Source of the DNA: Sinohyriopsis cumingii
Taxonomy: Eukaryota > Mollusca > Bivalvia > Unionida > Unionidae
Assembly: GCA_028554795.2 (NCBI GenBank)
Contig: CM068835.1
Coordinates: forward strand, 57,459,219 to 57,523,218
Reading direction: 5' to 3'
Length of the DNA: 64,000 nt
The translations under genes were made by a program, and so were the position numbers. Positions 34,099-44,829 of this stretch are shown here, one piece after another (positions within the stretch are counted from its first letter, which is position 1; every line of letters starts with the position of its first letter). The notes beneath the pieces are model-generated. The model had not been told where the DNA came from. It saw only the letters and a list, made by a program, of their open reading frames with translations, and did no database searches.

Positions 34099-34275
34099 AT
34101 TGGACACGCTCTCTATGTACACGTTATTGGACATGCCCCTTTTTATTTACGGTTCTAAATGGTATTGGACATGCCCCTATTTATACTTCTCAACGGTATT
34201 GGACATGTCCCTTTTTACATGTATTCCCCCATTTACACTTCTCAAAGGTACTGGACATGCCCCTATTTACACTTA
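34099..34275. repeat. Minisatellite, units of about 33-37 bp
   Basis: Units of the type tattggacatgcccctattt then acacttctcaacgg recur about five times directly after the 47-bp array. Confidence 0.8.
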
Positions 34276-34279
34276 GCAG

Positions 34280-37200
34280 CATCATTGGAGACTCACAAGA
34301 CTATCGCGTAATCTATTCAGTATTTGCATTTTGGGGGTCGAGGAATTCACCTAAAGTTACAGTAATACAAGGCACGAATGAATGAGTTAAATAAAGATGA
34401 TCCTAAACACAACTATCTGCCCAATTCTACAAATCTTATATTAATTATAACTATTGTACCAATCATTAATTTTATAATAAAACGCCAGATTTTATGATGC
34501 AACATTAGTGGAAAAAAATAAGGCAAGAGGTCCATCCTTAAATTAAGGAGAAAATCTTGAATGCTGCCAACGACAATTCAGAATCAGTTTTTTTTTCCAA
34601 ACTTGTATAAAGAATAAAGAAATGAGAGTAACAAAGAAACCAAGATAACGTCTTTGTTCTCCAATTACCATAAATGTACACGTGAAATTCAACCATGAAG
34701 ACAAGAGCCCTCAAGTGGTACACCACACCTTTCCTATTGTAACAGGATCAAATTTAGGGGTATTGAACCTCCGAAAACATGGAAAACAGTTCTGCAGCAG
34801 GGGCAGATATTTTTTTCCAGTGCAACATCTGCTACATAGTTACCACCAGGCAAAAACATTTTTTAAATTTCTTATAGATATATTTCGTTTCATTCAAAAG
34901 ACCACGTGCAATCAGTACACAAATCGTTGGTCATTTCATAAATCAATGGTAATCACTGTTACAAGAAAAGGTCAATGTCTTGTTCAACAAACGCGCATGG
35001 TCTCTTCAACGAAAGAAAAATATGTATATATATTTTGGACCTTGCTCATGTATGCTTTTCTCAATCCGTTGTAAAGAAGGTCATCAGTACCGAGACATGT
35101 TTCTGATGTGAATGGGTCCTTGGAGTACCAATTTCTGAAATAAAACATTAATTTGTACTTCTCACAACTCTTTTACCTTGACAAGACATCGAGTAAATAG
35201 CCCATAGTGATGTTTTCGTTCCGTTTACATGTAACACCTGTGTAACATTTAATTTACAGGAGTGATAATTATAGTTACAAGGAAGCTCTGTCTTGGTCAT
35301 TAAATGCATGTTTTTGTTTGTTTTTTTAATAATACAAAAATGAGGTGACAAATATATCTTCGAAATAGGTCAAAGTCATTACCTAGTGGTAACTTCGCAA
35401 TGGATGTTGCACTGGAAAACTGATCTCTCGACGCTACGTAATTGTTTTTCCTGTGTTGCCACCTTATAGGGTGTAGTTGGTTTAATAATTAAACTTACTT
35501 TGAACATTCTATAATGCCATATTTGCAAATTTAGTTTTGAGAAAAAGGTTAACATATTTTGCCAATTCGTGCGAGCCCTTGTACTTCCGGTTGTCATGCA
35601 ATGTGGCGGTTCGTACGTTGATACATGGATTTGAAATGTTAGAATGTGAACAGAAAAGTTTTAGAATTTATCTGTCAATATAATGTTTAGTGTTTAAAGG
35701 AGGTGGAGCTGGAAAAGTGTAGTAAAAATGGTACCTTTTCTGAAGTTTAAGTTCAAAACCATTTTTCTCAGAACTGAAATTTATGAAAAAAACAAACAAA
35801 ACAAAAAGAAAAAGAAATTTTCTTTCTTTTTATTGTTAGGCTGAAGCATCATAAGTTCTGAAAAACACATAAAACACATTATATATTGACTAATTAATAT
35901 TTTGCGTGGGACAACAATATCTCGCCTTGAGACTGTTATAACGCATGGAATACGCTTGTCTGAAGTAATAACACGAATCTTGACACTGTTTACGCTATGA
36001 TGTTTTATGATTGATCTGATGACGCCGGGCAGACAAAAGGGATTATCAAGGTGTGCTTTCATCTGTATATGTTTGTCGACAAGCCATCGCATCACGTTCA
36101 GGGCCATATCTTGTGTATTTGCCTTCCACTGACATTTTATGAGGAAAGTTCAGAACATATATCATTTTAAAGCTAAGACAATGTTAATTTTCATTGCCAT
36201 TTGTCTCATAGTGGTCAAAGTTATTTGTCAATGCCAAATGTCAGACTATATTCGTAATGACATTAACTCTATTTCAATAGCACTTATGCTGAAGTAAACA
36301 AATCTATAAATTGAAATATTTGTGTAAAATATAACGTACAATGTAAGAAAAACCAAACTGTAACATGTACGTTGACTTCCACTGGTATTAGAATGCCTAT
36401 AGCGGTATGTATGACTATGGTTTTATCTTTCTATCCATGTGGTAACATTTAATTACTACGCAGTTACTTAGGCTGTACTTCAAGACATTTTTGCAAAGAG
36501 TTATTTTGAAGACAGAAAAGAAATTTACTGATTATAAGGTCAAAAGGTTAAAGGTTCTTATGACATCTGCCTGATGCCTCGATGTCGACTGATTATGGAT
36601 TCATCGGCTCTTAACAGCTATAATGCTCACGTACATACAAAAACGTTTCTCGACTTCAAGGTCTTAAGGTAAAAGGTCAACATAAACGAAGAATCAGATA
36701 AACATTTCAAGATCAATTCTCGGATCCCACTGCCTTTATCTTCACTAAAATCGAAGAGTAGGATTTCTGTGTGGTGTAAGAGTTGAAATGGCTTACTGGG
36801 TTGCTTCACACCAGCATGTCATACCTGCATTATGTTGTGTAACATTTTACACCGTAAGCTGAAAGATACCCAATACTTTTCAAGCTGGAAAGTTAAAAGT
36901 CAAAATCAATGGGACTATTGAAGATCTCAATTGCACTGCTTTAAAATCGACGGTATCAGCAGTTACACGCATAACCCACAAAATAATTCATACATTATCT
37001 CCCGTACTAAATCAGTACTTTTAATTCGATATTGTACCTAATTTTGTATTTCTTTTTTAAATTTCACATTCGACGAAATTAATTATTGCTGGATGTATGA
37101 ATACTCATTCCTTATGGCACTCTTTGTCAAATCATGAAATCACATAAATATAATTTCTACATGCACAGAGTATCTCAACTATCTGTTACATTTTTACAAC

Positions 37201-37580
37201 CATGTATGGAGTACGAGTCATGTCAACATGTCAACCTCAGTCAACGTGCTAATTTTACATTTATCATCTTTTCCAAAAATACAAGTTTTGCTGACTAGCT
37301 CATTACTCATACTACAGTACATTGCAATCATTTAATCATGCAAGAGTCAAAAGAGTATAATATCTGGCAGGATAACTTAAATCTTTACACCAGAGTATAA
37401 TATTTGGAAGGCAATATACTACTGCACGCAATACTCAAAAGAGTGTATAATATTTCGAGGGGTGACACAATCTTTACATCATGCACATTTTTCCTGGCAA
37501 GTTTTGTTCAAATCCTCCAAGGAGAAATATAATCTATATCTCATTTTACTTTCTACTAAATATACTCCAAGCATTTGTTT
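34280..37580. other. Intergenic, no gene recognised
   Basis: AT-rich. ORFs of 130 codons (34682, plus) and 108 codons (35781, minus) have no similarity I recognise. A weak imperfect repeat around gagtataatat occurs at 37340-37470. Confidence 0.5.
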
Positions 37581-37595
37581 GTAGAAAAATGTAGA

Positions 37596-37835
37596 TTTTG
37601 TTGTTGTTGTTGTTGTGGGGTTTAACGCCATTTTTCAGCACGATGGGCTATACATGGCGGCCAGTATTAATGGTGGAGGAAGAACCCGGAAAACCCCGGA
37701 AAGAACCACCGACCCACGAGAAGCTACTGGCAAGCTTTCTCACATGCCCACATTGGCTGAATCTTAGACTCGAACCGCCGCAGACAGAGGTGAGATGGCA
37801 GTGATCCGTAACGAAGAGCGCTTTAGACCACTTGG
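37596..37835 (-). mobile_element. SINE family B, nearly full length
   Basis: Starts with a (GTT)n tail, contains the whole conserved body and box B, and ends in the head region (agcgctttagaccactt). Target-site duplication gaaaaatgtaga at 37584-37595 and 37836-37847. Confidence 0.93.
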
Positions 37836-37911
37836 GAAAAATGTAGAGTTTTAGAAGTTATATATGAATTTCTTTATTGCCTCTGTAGCAGATGTAGACA
37901 CTTCTATATGA

Positions 37912-38344
37912 CTGTCGTGGCTTTGTTAGTTTAACATCATTTTTCATCACATTATGGCGGCCAGTAAATTTAGTGGAGAAGGATGCGGGAAAAAACCCAC
38001 CAACCCACGTGAAACTCTTGGCAAGCTTTTTTACATATCCACACTCTCACCTCTGTCTGCGGCGGTTCGAGTCTAAGATTCAGCCAATGTGGGCATGTGA
38101 GAAAGCCTGCCAGTAGCTTCTCGTGGGTCGGTGGTTCTTTCCGGGGTTTTCCGGGTTCTTCCTCCACCATTAATACTGGCCGCCATGTATAGCCTATCGT
38201 GCTGAAAAATGGCGTTAAACCCCACAACAACAACAACATATCCACACTGTCCGAGCCGAGACTCGAACCAACGCAGACAGAGGTGAGATGCGACGTATCT
38301 TTAAAGGCGCGAGTCTTACGCCACTCGGTCATCTGGGATCAAAT
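37912..38344 (-). mobile_element. SINE family B, interrupted by a second SINE
   Basis: The minus-strand SINE is split at 38045/38236. Its own target-site duplication ttctatatga is readable at 37902-37911 and 38345-38354. It is more diverged than its insert, as expected for the older element. Confidence 0.9.
38046..38235 (+). mobile_element. SINE family B, 5'-truncated, nested in another SINE
   Basis: Starts at ctcacctctgtctgcggcgg, just before box B, and ends in (AAC)n. Target-site duplication acatatccacact at 38033-38045 and 38236-38248. Orientation is opposite to its host element. Confidence 0.93.
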
Positions 38345-38896
38345 TTCTATATGAGGAAAGCTTGGATTAAGAAATTTGATCCCGAGACGCATAAACTTCT
38401 ACAATGGTAATTTTATAATGCTATAAAGGTTATCAGTTATGTCTAATAAGAAAACACAAGTAACCATATGCTTTATGGTAGGGTCTTTAGTACCAATAGA
38501 GAATTAAGATGAGTACCTAAACATGCAAGTCCCATACATTGTAGACGTGTTTACATGTAGTGCATAAGACCAAAAGCTAAAATATTAATATCTAAATTAA
38601 GCACCAGGTGGCATCGTTATGTGCTTCTTGTCATGTTCTTTGCAATAGATTAACTTTTCAGTCTGTGGTGCTTGATGTTTGGCGGGTGCCATTTGTCAAG
38701 TATTTTATTTTAGCAACAGAGAGCTGATTTAAACCCCTGATAACAGTGCCAGGATTCCTTTCCTGGATTACTGTGGTATTAAGTTTGTCAGGGAGTTCAC
38801 TAAGTGCAGACTCTGGACAACTTCCACTATTGTGGCATTCCCACCACTGGCATCTCTATGCAGTTATTTGCATAAATCTTTGCTCTTTGGTTTTGT

Positions 38897-39051
38897 TGTT
38901 GTTGTTGTAGGGTTTGACACCATTTTTCAGCACACGATAGGCTATACATGGCGGCCAGTATTAATGGTTGAGGAAGAACCCGGGAAATCCCCAGAAAGAA
39001 CCACCGACCCTCGAGAAGCTACTGGCAAGCTTTCTCACATACCCACATTAG
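38897..39051 (-). mobile_element. SINE family B, 5'-truncated
   Basis: Only the 3' half is present, with a (GTT)n tail. Target-site duplication tctttggttttgt at 38884-38896 and 39052-39064 shows that it was truncated on insertion. Confidence 0.92.
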
Positions 39052-39354
39052 TCTTTGGTTTTGTACGAAATCTATTTGTAATATGACTGAGTAACTGATG
39101 TTTTCAAAAATTTTAATTTATTTAATATCAATTCTGAATGGTTTACCAGTATATGTAGTAGCACCTGTCCTTGAGTAGTACACATATCTATTAAAGCCTG
39201 TATCTATTCTAACATTTATCATGCTTCTGTGTTACTATTACATACTATTACTATACAGTATTTCCTATACCTTCCTGATTTATATTTTCCCTAAATGCAG
39301 AAAAATGTAAGTTTGTATCCCAGGGGATTTATGTAAAAGACCCTGGGATAGGTT

Positions 39355-39960
39355 CATATCCCTATCTGTATTTTACTTTTGGTGGTGTGTATGGTGCATA
39401 TCGACATGCAGCCTTGATGTGCCCCAATGTGTGGCATTTAAAGCACCTTGCATTTTGGAATCCACAATCTAATGCTTTATGGTGGTCCTCACCTCTGTAA
39501 CACTGGTGTCTTTCTTCCCAGTTTCTGCTTCCTTGCTCCTCGTTTCCTTCTGTATGGCATCATGAGAATTATTTTTGAGCCGAAATTCTTGCATTTCTAG
39601 TTTTGATTTTGCAATCTCTCCTTCAAACTTTTCTGAATTTACTGCCACCACGAATGATCCATGATTCCATACTTCTGTATATCCTCCAGTACTTTTGCCT
39701 CCTTAGCCAACACGAATGATCAAACACTTGGATCCAGTCCATTTATTGCTATGTCAAAGATTTCCGAAGTCCTCTGGAAGTGAATAAAACCAGATTTCTG
39801 CTTCCACAGATGCACTTAATGCCAGGTGTGGTGCTTTTTCTTCCTCTTTCAGATGTTTTGATTTTGCCAAAGCCAAATTAACTACTGCTCATATCTAATA
39901 TACTCAATCTAAAGTTCTGTCCATCTCTCCTATTTACGTTTAGCAACATGGTTTCTTGAT
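39355..39960 (-). pseudogene. Gypsy-like gag relic with zinc knuckles
   Basis: The minus strand reads CYRGEDHHKALDC then GFQNARCFKCHTLGHIKAAC at about 39502-39405. The second part is a CCHC knuckle (C-x2-C-x4-H-x4-C), and the first is an incomplete one. A charged stretch lies upstream. Paired knuckles of this type occur in gag of Ty3/Gypsy-like retroelements. No protease, reverse transcriptase or LTR is seen nearby, and frames are broken. Confidence 0.55.
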
Positions 39961-40435
39961 ATTGTTGTCCACTCAGAATATCTATGTATCAGTCCCTTAT
40001 ATCCCCCATCATACTATATCATTGAGTCAAGTTCCCATTTTGTATTTCAAACTTGCATCTTGTTCTCATTCTTCTGGCTATTCTCTTGTATCTATCACTA
40101 TATATACTATAGCATGATCCCACACCCACTTGTATCTATCACTGTATATAGTATAGCATGATCCCACATCCACTTGTATCAATCACTGTATATAGTATAG
40201 CATGATCCCACATCCACTTGTATCTATCACTGTATATAGTATAGCATAATCCCACATCCACTTGTATCTATCACTGTATATAGTATAGCATAATCCCACA
40301 TCCACTTGTATCTATCACTGTATATACAATAGCATAATCCCACACCCACTTGTATCTATCACTGTATATCGTATAGCATAATCCCACACCCACTTGTATC
40401 TATCACTATATATACTATAGCATAATCCCACACCC

Positions 40436-40677
40436 AATATCAATTGACTCATTGTCACCATACAGTTGGGATACAGAATTTGAGTGGCAAACCATTAGCA
40501 GCATTTGAACCTGTCTCTATGGATTTCGTACATACAATCCTGATGAAGAGTGCACCAAAGTCATGTGAACTTGATCCAATTCCAATATCACTGCTGCTTG
40601 AGTGTTTAGATCCAGTATTGCCTTTACTAACTGATGTTATTAATACCTTTCTCTCAAAAGGGGAATTCCCATCACTT
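40436..40677 (+). mobile_element. LINE reverse-transcriptase fragment inside the satellite
   Basis: Reads FVHTILMKSAPKSCELDPIP then ISLLLECLDPVLPLLTDVIN and LSKGEFPS. This is the region before the fingers of L2/CR1-like reverse transcriptases (a K-S-C-x-L-D-P-I-P motif). It is truncated on both sides. Confidence 0.85.
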
Positions 40678-41358
40678 GTATCTATCACTAAATATACTAT
40701 AACATAATCCCACACCCACTGGTATCTATCACTGTACACAGTATAGCATAATCCCACATCCACTTGTATCTATCACTGTATATACAATAGCATAATCCCA
40801 CACCCACTTGTATCTAACACTGTATATATTATAGCATAATCCCACACCACTGGTATCTATAACTGTATATAGTATAGCATAATCCCACACCCACTTATAT
40901 CTATCACTGTATATAGTATAGCACAATTCCACACCCACTTGTATCTATCACTGTATATAGTATAGCACAATTCCACACCCACTTGTATCTATCACTATAT
41001 ATACTATAGCATAATCCCACACCCACTTGTATCTATCACTTATATATACTATAGCATAATACTACACCCACTTGTATCTATCACTTATATATACTATAGC
41101 ATAATTCCACACCCACTTATATCTATCACTAAATATACTATAGCATAATCCCACACCCACTTGTATCTATCACTTACATATACTATAGCATAATTCTACA
41201 CCCACTTGTATCTATCACTTATATATACTATAGCATAATTCCACACGCACTTATATCTATCACTAAATATACTATAGCATAATTCCACACCTACCTGTAT
41301 CACTGTATATACTATAGCATAATCCCACAACCACTTGTATCTATCACTATATATACTA

Positions 41359-42485
41359 CAGTCCTACCTGTTTATGTCGACATCCTCGGGCCCGAGGAAA
41401 TATTGTCGACATAGGTGGATGTCAAGGTAAGTGGGGGGGGGGTTGGGGGTTGGAAAAAAATACAAGTTAATTCGTCAGTAAGGGGTGACCTGTCGTTAGT
41501 GAGTAGCACTTACACTTTGAGAAAACAATCAATGGAAATTGTGAGTACAAGAAGACAAAACCAGTGTGAAATACACTTGCATATTAACAAATTACATTTT
41601 GGTTACCTTTATGAAATAAAATCCACAATAAAATATTGCATTGGTCACATCCTGATATGAAAAACATTCACTATGATATTCAATGTCAGCATTAACACAT
41701 GGTTGCATAGCTGTTATTTACATGCTTCAAGTACATGTCCTTAAACTGGCCTACATTTTGGTCAGTCTGTTCCCGTCTTATTTAGGCTACCAAGGGGATG
41801 GAGCTATTCACAGGGAAATGAAACCCTGTCAACAAGTTGGCTAAAACAGTACATGTATTTAGTTTTCAGAAGTCATCGAGAAAAGTACATAAAAGCGAAC
41901 AAGAGATATGTGGCTGATATGATTAATGAAGGCATAATATTGTATACATTGACACATGCTAAATAAAGTTAAAAAGGAAACTGTCACAGCACAATAAACT
42001 TGTTTTAATCACCGATCACTTTGGAAAATGTAAGAATCAATCAGATTTCATTGCTTTTATTTAAGTTGCCACAAGAGGCCAACTTTATAGGACCAAACAA
42101 AAGCCTGTTTTTTTTTCTGACTGTGACATTAAAGCCTGGCGGCAAGATCAATTAATTGTTGAATAAAGTACAGTATGGAGATGGCCGTTTGCCGACATAA
42201 ATGATTGGGCGGGAAAATTGAAGCCTGTCGGCAAGATCAACTAATTGTTGAACAAAGTATGGATTGGAACTGGCAGCTTGTCGACTTAATGATTAGAAAA
42301 CAAAAGATTTGTTTAAACTGGGACCAACAGCTTCTGTCGACATGTACGTTTATTTTTTATCTCGACGTTGACATAAGCATGACAAATTTGGTAGTAATAG
42401 TAGACCAAGGGACCGGAACTTTGCTTTTTTGTTGAAATAGGTGGCTTGTCAACATAATTGATATCGATATAAGTGAGTAGGACTG
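41359..42485. mobile_element. Non-autonomous TA-flanked DNA transposon, 1127 bp
   Basis: The left end CAGTCCTACCTGTTTATGTC matches the inverted right end CAGTCCTACTCACTTATATC imperfectly (the first nine bases are identical). TA lies on both sides, and removing the element plus one TA restores the satellite sequence atatactatagcata. These are Tc1/mariner-pogo (Tigger-like) features. Internal copies of a gtcgaca-like motif occur. No transposase ORF. Confidence 0.88.
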
Positions 42486-43277
42486 TATAGCATAATTCCA
42501 CACCTACTTTCCCCACATACATAATACGATTGGCAAACCATTATTATATAAAAGACAGCCCCCTTCCTCACAGATAATACCATAACTAAATGGTGCTGAA
42601 ACAGCAGGAATATGACCCAGTTATCCAGATATGTCATGATGCTGACCTAGTTACCCTGATTTGTCACGGTCTTCATCCACATTCATCCCATGTATTCCTA
42701 TGTTTTCCAAATTCTCATACCCAACATACTGCAAGTCAATCACCTGATATTGGTACTGATATTCTGTTATTTCCTGTCTTTTCAAACTTGTATATTTTAA
42801 TTTTATCCAATACTAAAAAAATCTCTTTGGTCATAGAAACTAAGACTTAAGAATATAGAGATATATGGACATACAGACTTATGGACACAGAGATATATAG
42901 ATGAACTGCAACAAAACAATACATCCCCATAAGTGGGGCATAATTATTTTCTGTTCAGAACATGTAAGATATAAAATTCATGAAAACAGCAAAATTTTAC
43001 TGAATTTCTTTATTCTGAAATAACTGAATGTTATTCAAAATGTTATTCAAATCCACTCAAGCAGCATCATAACAGACAAAAAATTGAACACGATATCTTG
43101 ACACTAAATTTTAAATCACTGACACCATCACCACTACTGACACCAATATCACCAACACTGAAAATGTTATACCTGTGTCTTGATATCTGCTTATTCAAAC
43201 AAGATGAAAATGCAGCAACCACATTCAACATTTTATCTACATGCCATAGTAAGTAAACAGCCCTATGTTTGCACAAA

Positions 43278-43443
43278 CAGGGCTTTCCTTATCAGCCGGG
43301 AGCCAGGTGATTTACCTGGCTACTTTTACTTTACACCTGACTACTTAAAAAAACAACCTGTTATCCCCATTAGGGGAGGTCACCCAGAGCCCCACCAACT
43401 TTAGCAACTCACCCTCCAACTTTAAATCTAATGGACAGCCCTG
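43278..43443. mobile_element. Candidate small hAT-like element
   Basis: Ends read CAGGGCT and AGCCCTG. The flanks (gcacaaa and gcataaa) are only roughly alike, so no clean 8-bp duplication supports it. Confidence 0.35.
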
Positions 43444-44203
43444 CATAAAGAGAGTCACTTTATGTATTAATGCTTGCATGCCTCAGGTGAGAAGCAGCTG
43501 TTCAAATCTGTCTAGAATATTATAAATTTTGTAAGAAGTTTCCACCATGCAAGCCTGGTGAATCATTACCAAATAAATTTGTTGATTAAGTCAGTATCTC
43601 ATAAATGCATCACGTATTTACTGATGCAATCATACTGGAAGAAAGGATGAACCACCAGAGTGAAGAGTTAACAAGCAAAAAGGGAAAAAATTCTTCAATT
43701 ACCAAAATACAGATGATGGAAAAAAACAGTTGCCACTGGTGTGTTCTCATGATAATAAGCTTAAAAATGTATTAAACATACCCTGATTAATGTGTTAAAT
43801 GCACAGAAAGTGCATTATGTCGAATGTGATAAAACATAAACAGCCTCTCATAGATTGTGCAATGTTCTGGGATGTGTTGTGAAAACAAAGTAAAACTACA
43901 TAACATGCATATGCAACAGAAAACAATTATATAAAAATGATATATTAATTTGATCAGATCAAACCCTGAAATATAAAGTTCATATAAATAACATGATAAA
44001 ATTGCCTATACAGCATAAAAATTAAATCAGAATAAACTTCTGAAACTCTGATCACAGATACCTAAGAAAGATTTCTGTGGTAAGAATGTTGAGTACACAT
44101 TTCACATATATTGTACAGTGTCTAACCAATAGTGTATAGAATAAATCTTGGCATCCTGATGCTGAAATGTCTACTTTTTTGCATACACCATACAATAATG
44201 ATT

Positions 44204-44209
44204 TTTATT
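44204..44209 (-). terminator. Candidate poly(A) signal, glutamate synthase
   Basis: Reads AATAAA on the minus strand, about 490 nt beyond the stop codon. Position is plausible but not unique in this AT-rich stretch. Confidence 0.35.
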
Positions 44210-44692
44210 CAGCTCTAAAAGAATAATTAAAGTTTAAAAAATACTGTTTGTTTCTTAAGAATTTATAATTTGAAAAAACCTTAATATGATTGGAGTCCTT
44301 TGTACCTTAAAGTACTGGACATTTAATTAAGATTTTTATATACTGATGGTTACAATGCATCACAAATTACAAACAATACATTTTCTAAAATCCAAACTTT
44401 CACTCACACAAAATCAATTGTATTGAGCTGTGTCCTCAAAAAAGACAATAACTATAAATGCAAATCATCTAATTGACAGTTGATCAACTATAATGGGGTC
44501 CAATCACTACTTACTAACAACATCATTGGACATATTAGTAGTATCTGATAATTTAGCAGATGGAATTAGACTTTGTAAAATCTTAAAATAACATGAATTG
44601 TCTAGTAATATATGCACATTACAGCAAAGCTAGTGCATTCTATGATTTTGTTTCCCATAGGTAGCATAGAGTGGCCTCCCTCTGGTAGCTCT

Positions 44693-44829
44693 CTAATTTT
44701 CAGGCTGATATACAATACCACCAGGACCAGCTAGTGAAGTTTTTCCCATCAGATCCAAGTCTATCTGTCTGGCAGCTTGCCGTCCCTCTGCTATGGCCCA
44801 AACCACTAGAGACTGACCACGCCTACAGT
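44693..44829 (-). CDS. GOGAT: Glutamate synthase last exon
   Basis: 137 bp. Acceptor ctttcag. The peptide begins with a split Asp and reads [28 protein letters not shown], then a short tail ending at TAG 44693-44695. Confidence 0.94.

Larger units (their letters stand above)
40084..42510. repeat. 44-bp satellite array, interrupted twice
   Basis: The unit is roughly cacttgtatctatcactgta then tatagtatagcataatccca. Copies run 40084-40435 and 40678-41358, and the array resumes briefly after 42485. The interruptions are a LINE fragment (40436-40677) and a DNA transposon (41359-42485). Confidence 0.94.
42511..44692. other. Intergenic and glutamate synthase 3' flank
   Basis: AT-rich with no recognised gene. 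A candidate hAT-like MITE lies at 43278-43443, and a candidate poly(A) signal for the glutamate synthase gene lies at 44204-44209. Confidence 0.5.

Noticed and set aside
30580..34275. CRISPR array
   Set aside because: Units are contiguous without unique spacers, and the genome is eukaryotic.
34682..35074. 130-codon plus-strand ORF
   Set aside because: No recognisable motif or neighbouring exon.
35781..36107. 108-codon minus-strand ORF
   Set aside because: The N-terminal 80 residues look protein-like, but I recognise no family and the end is a poly-Phe artefact; no splice or poly(A) support.
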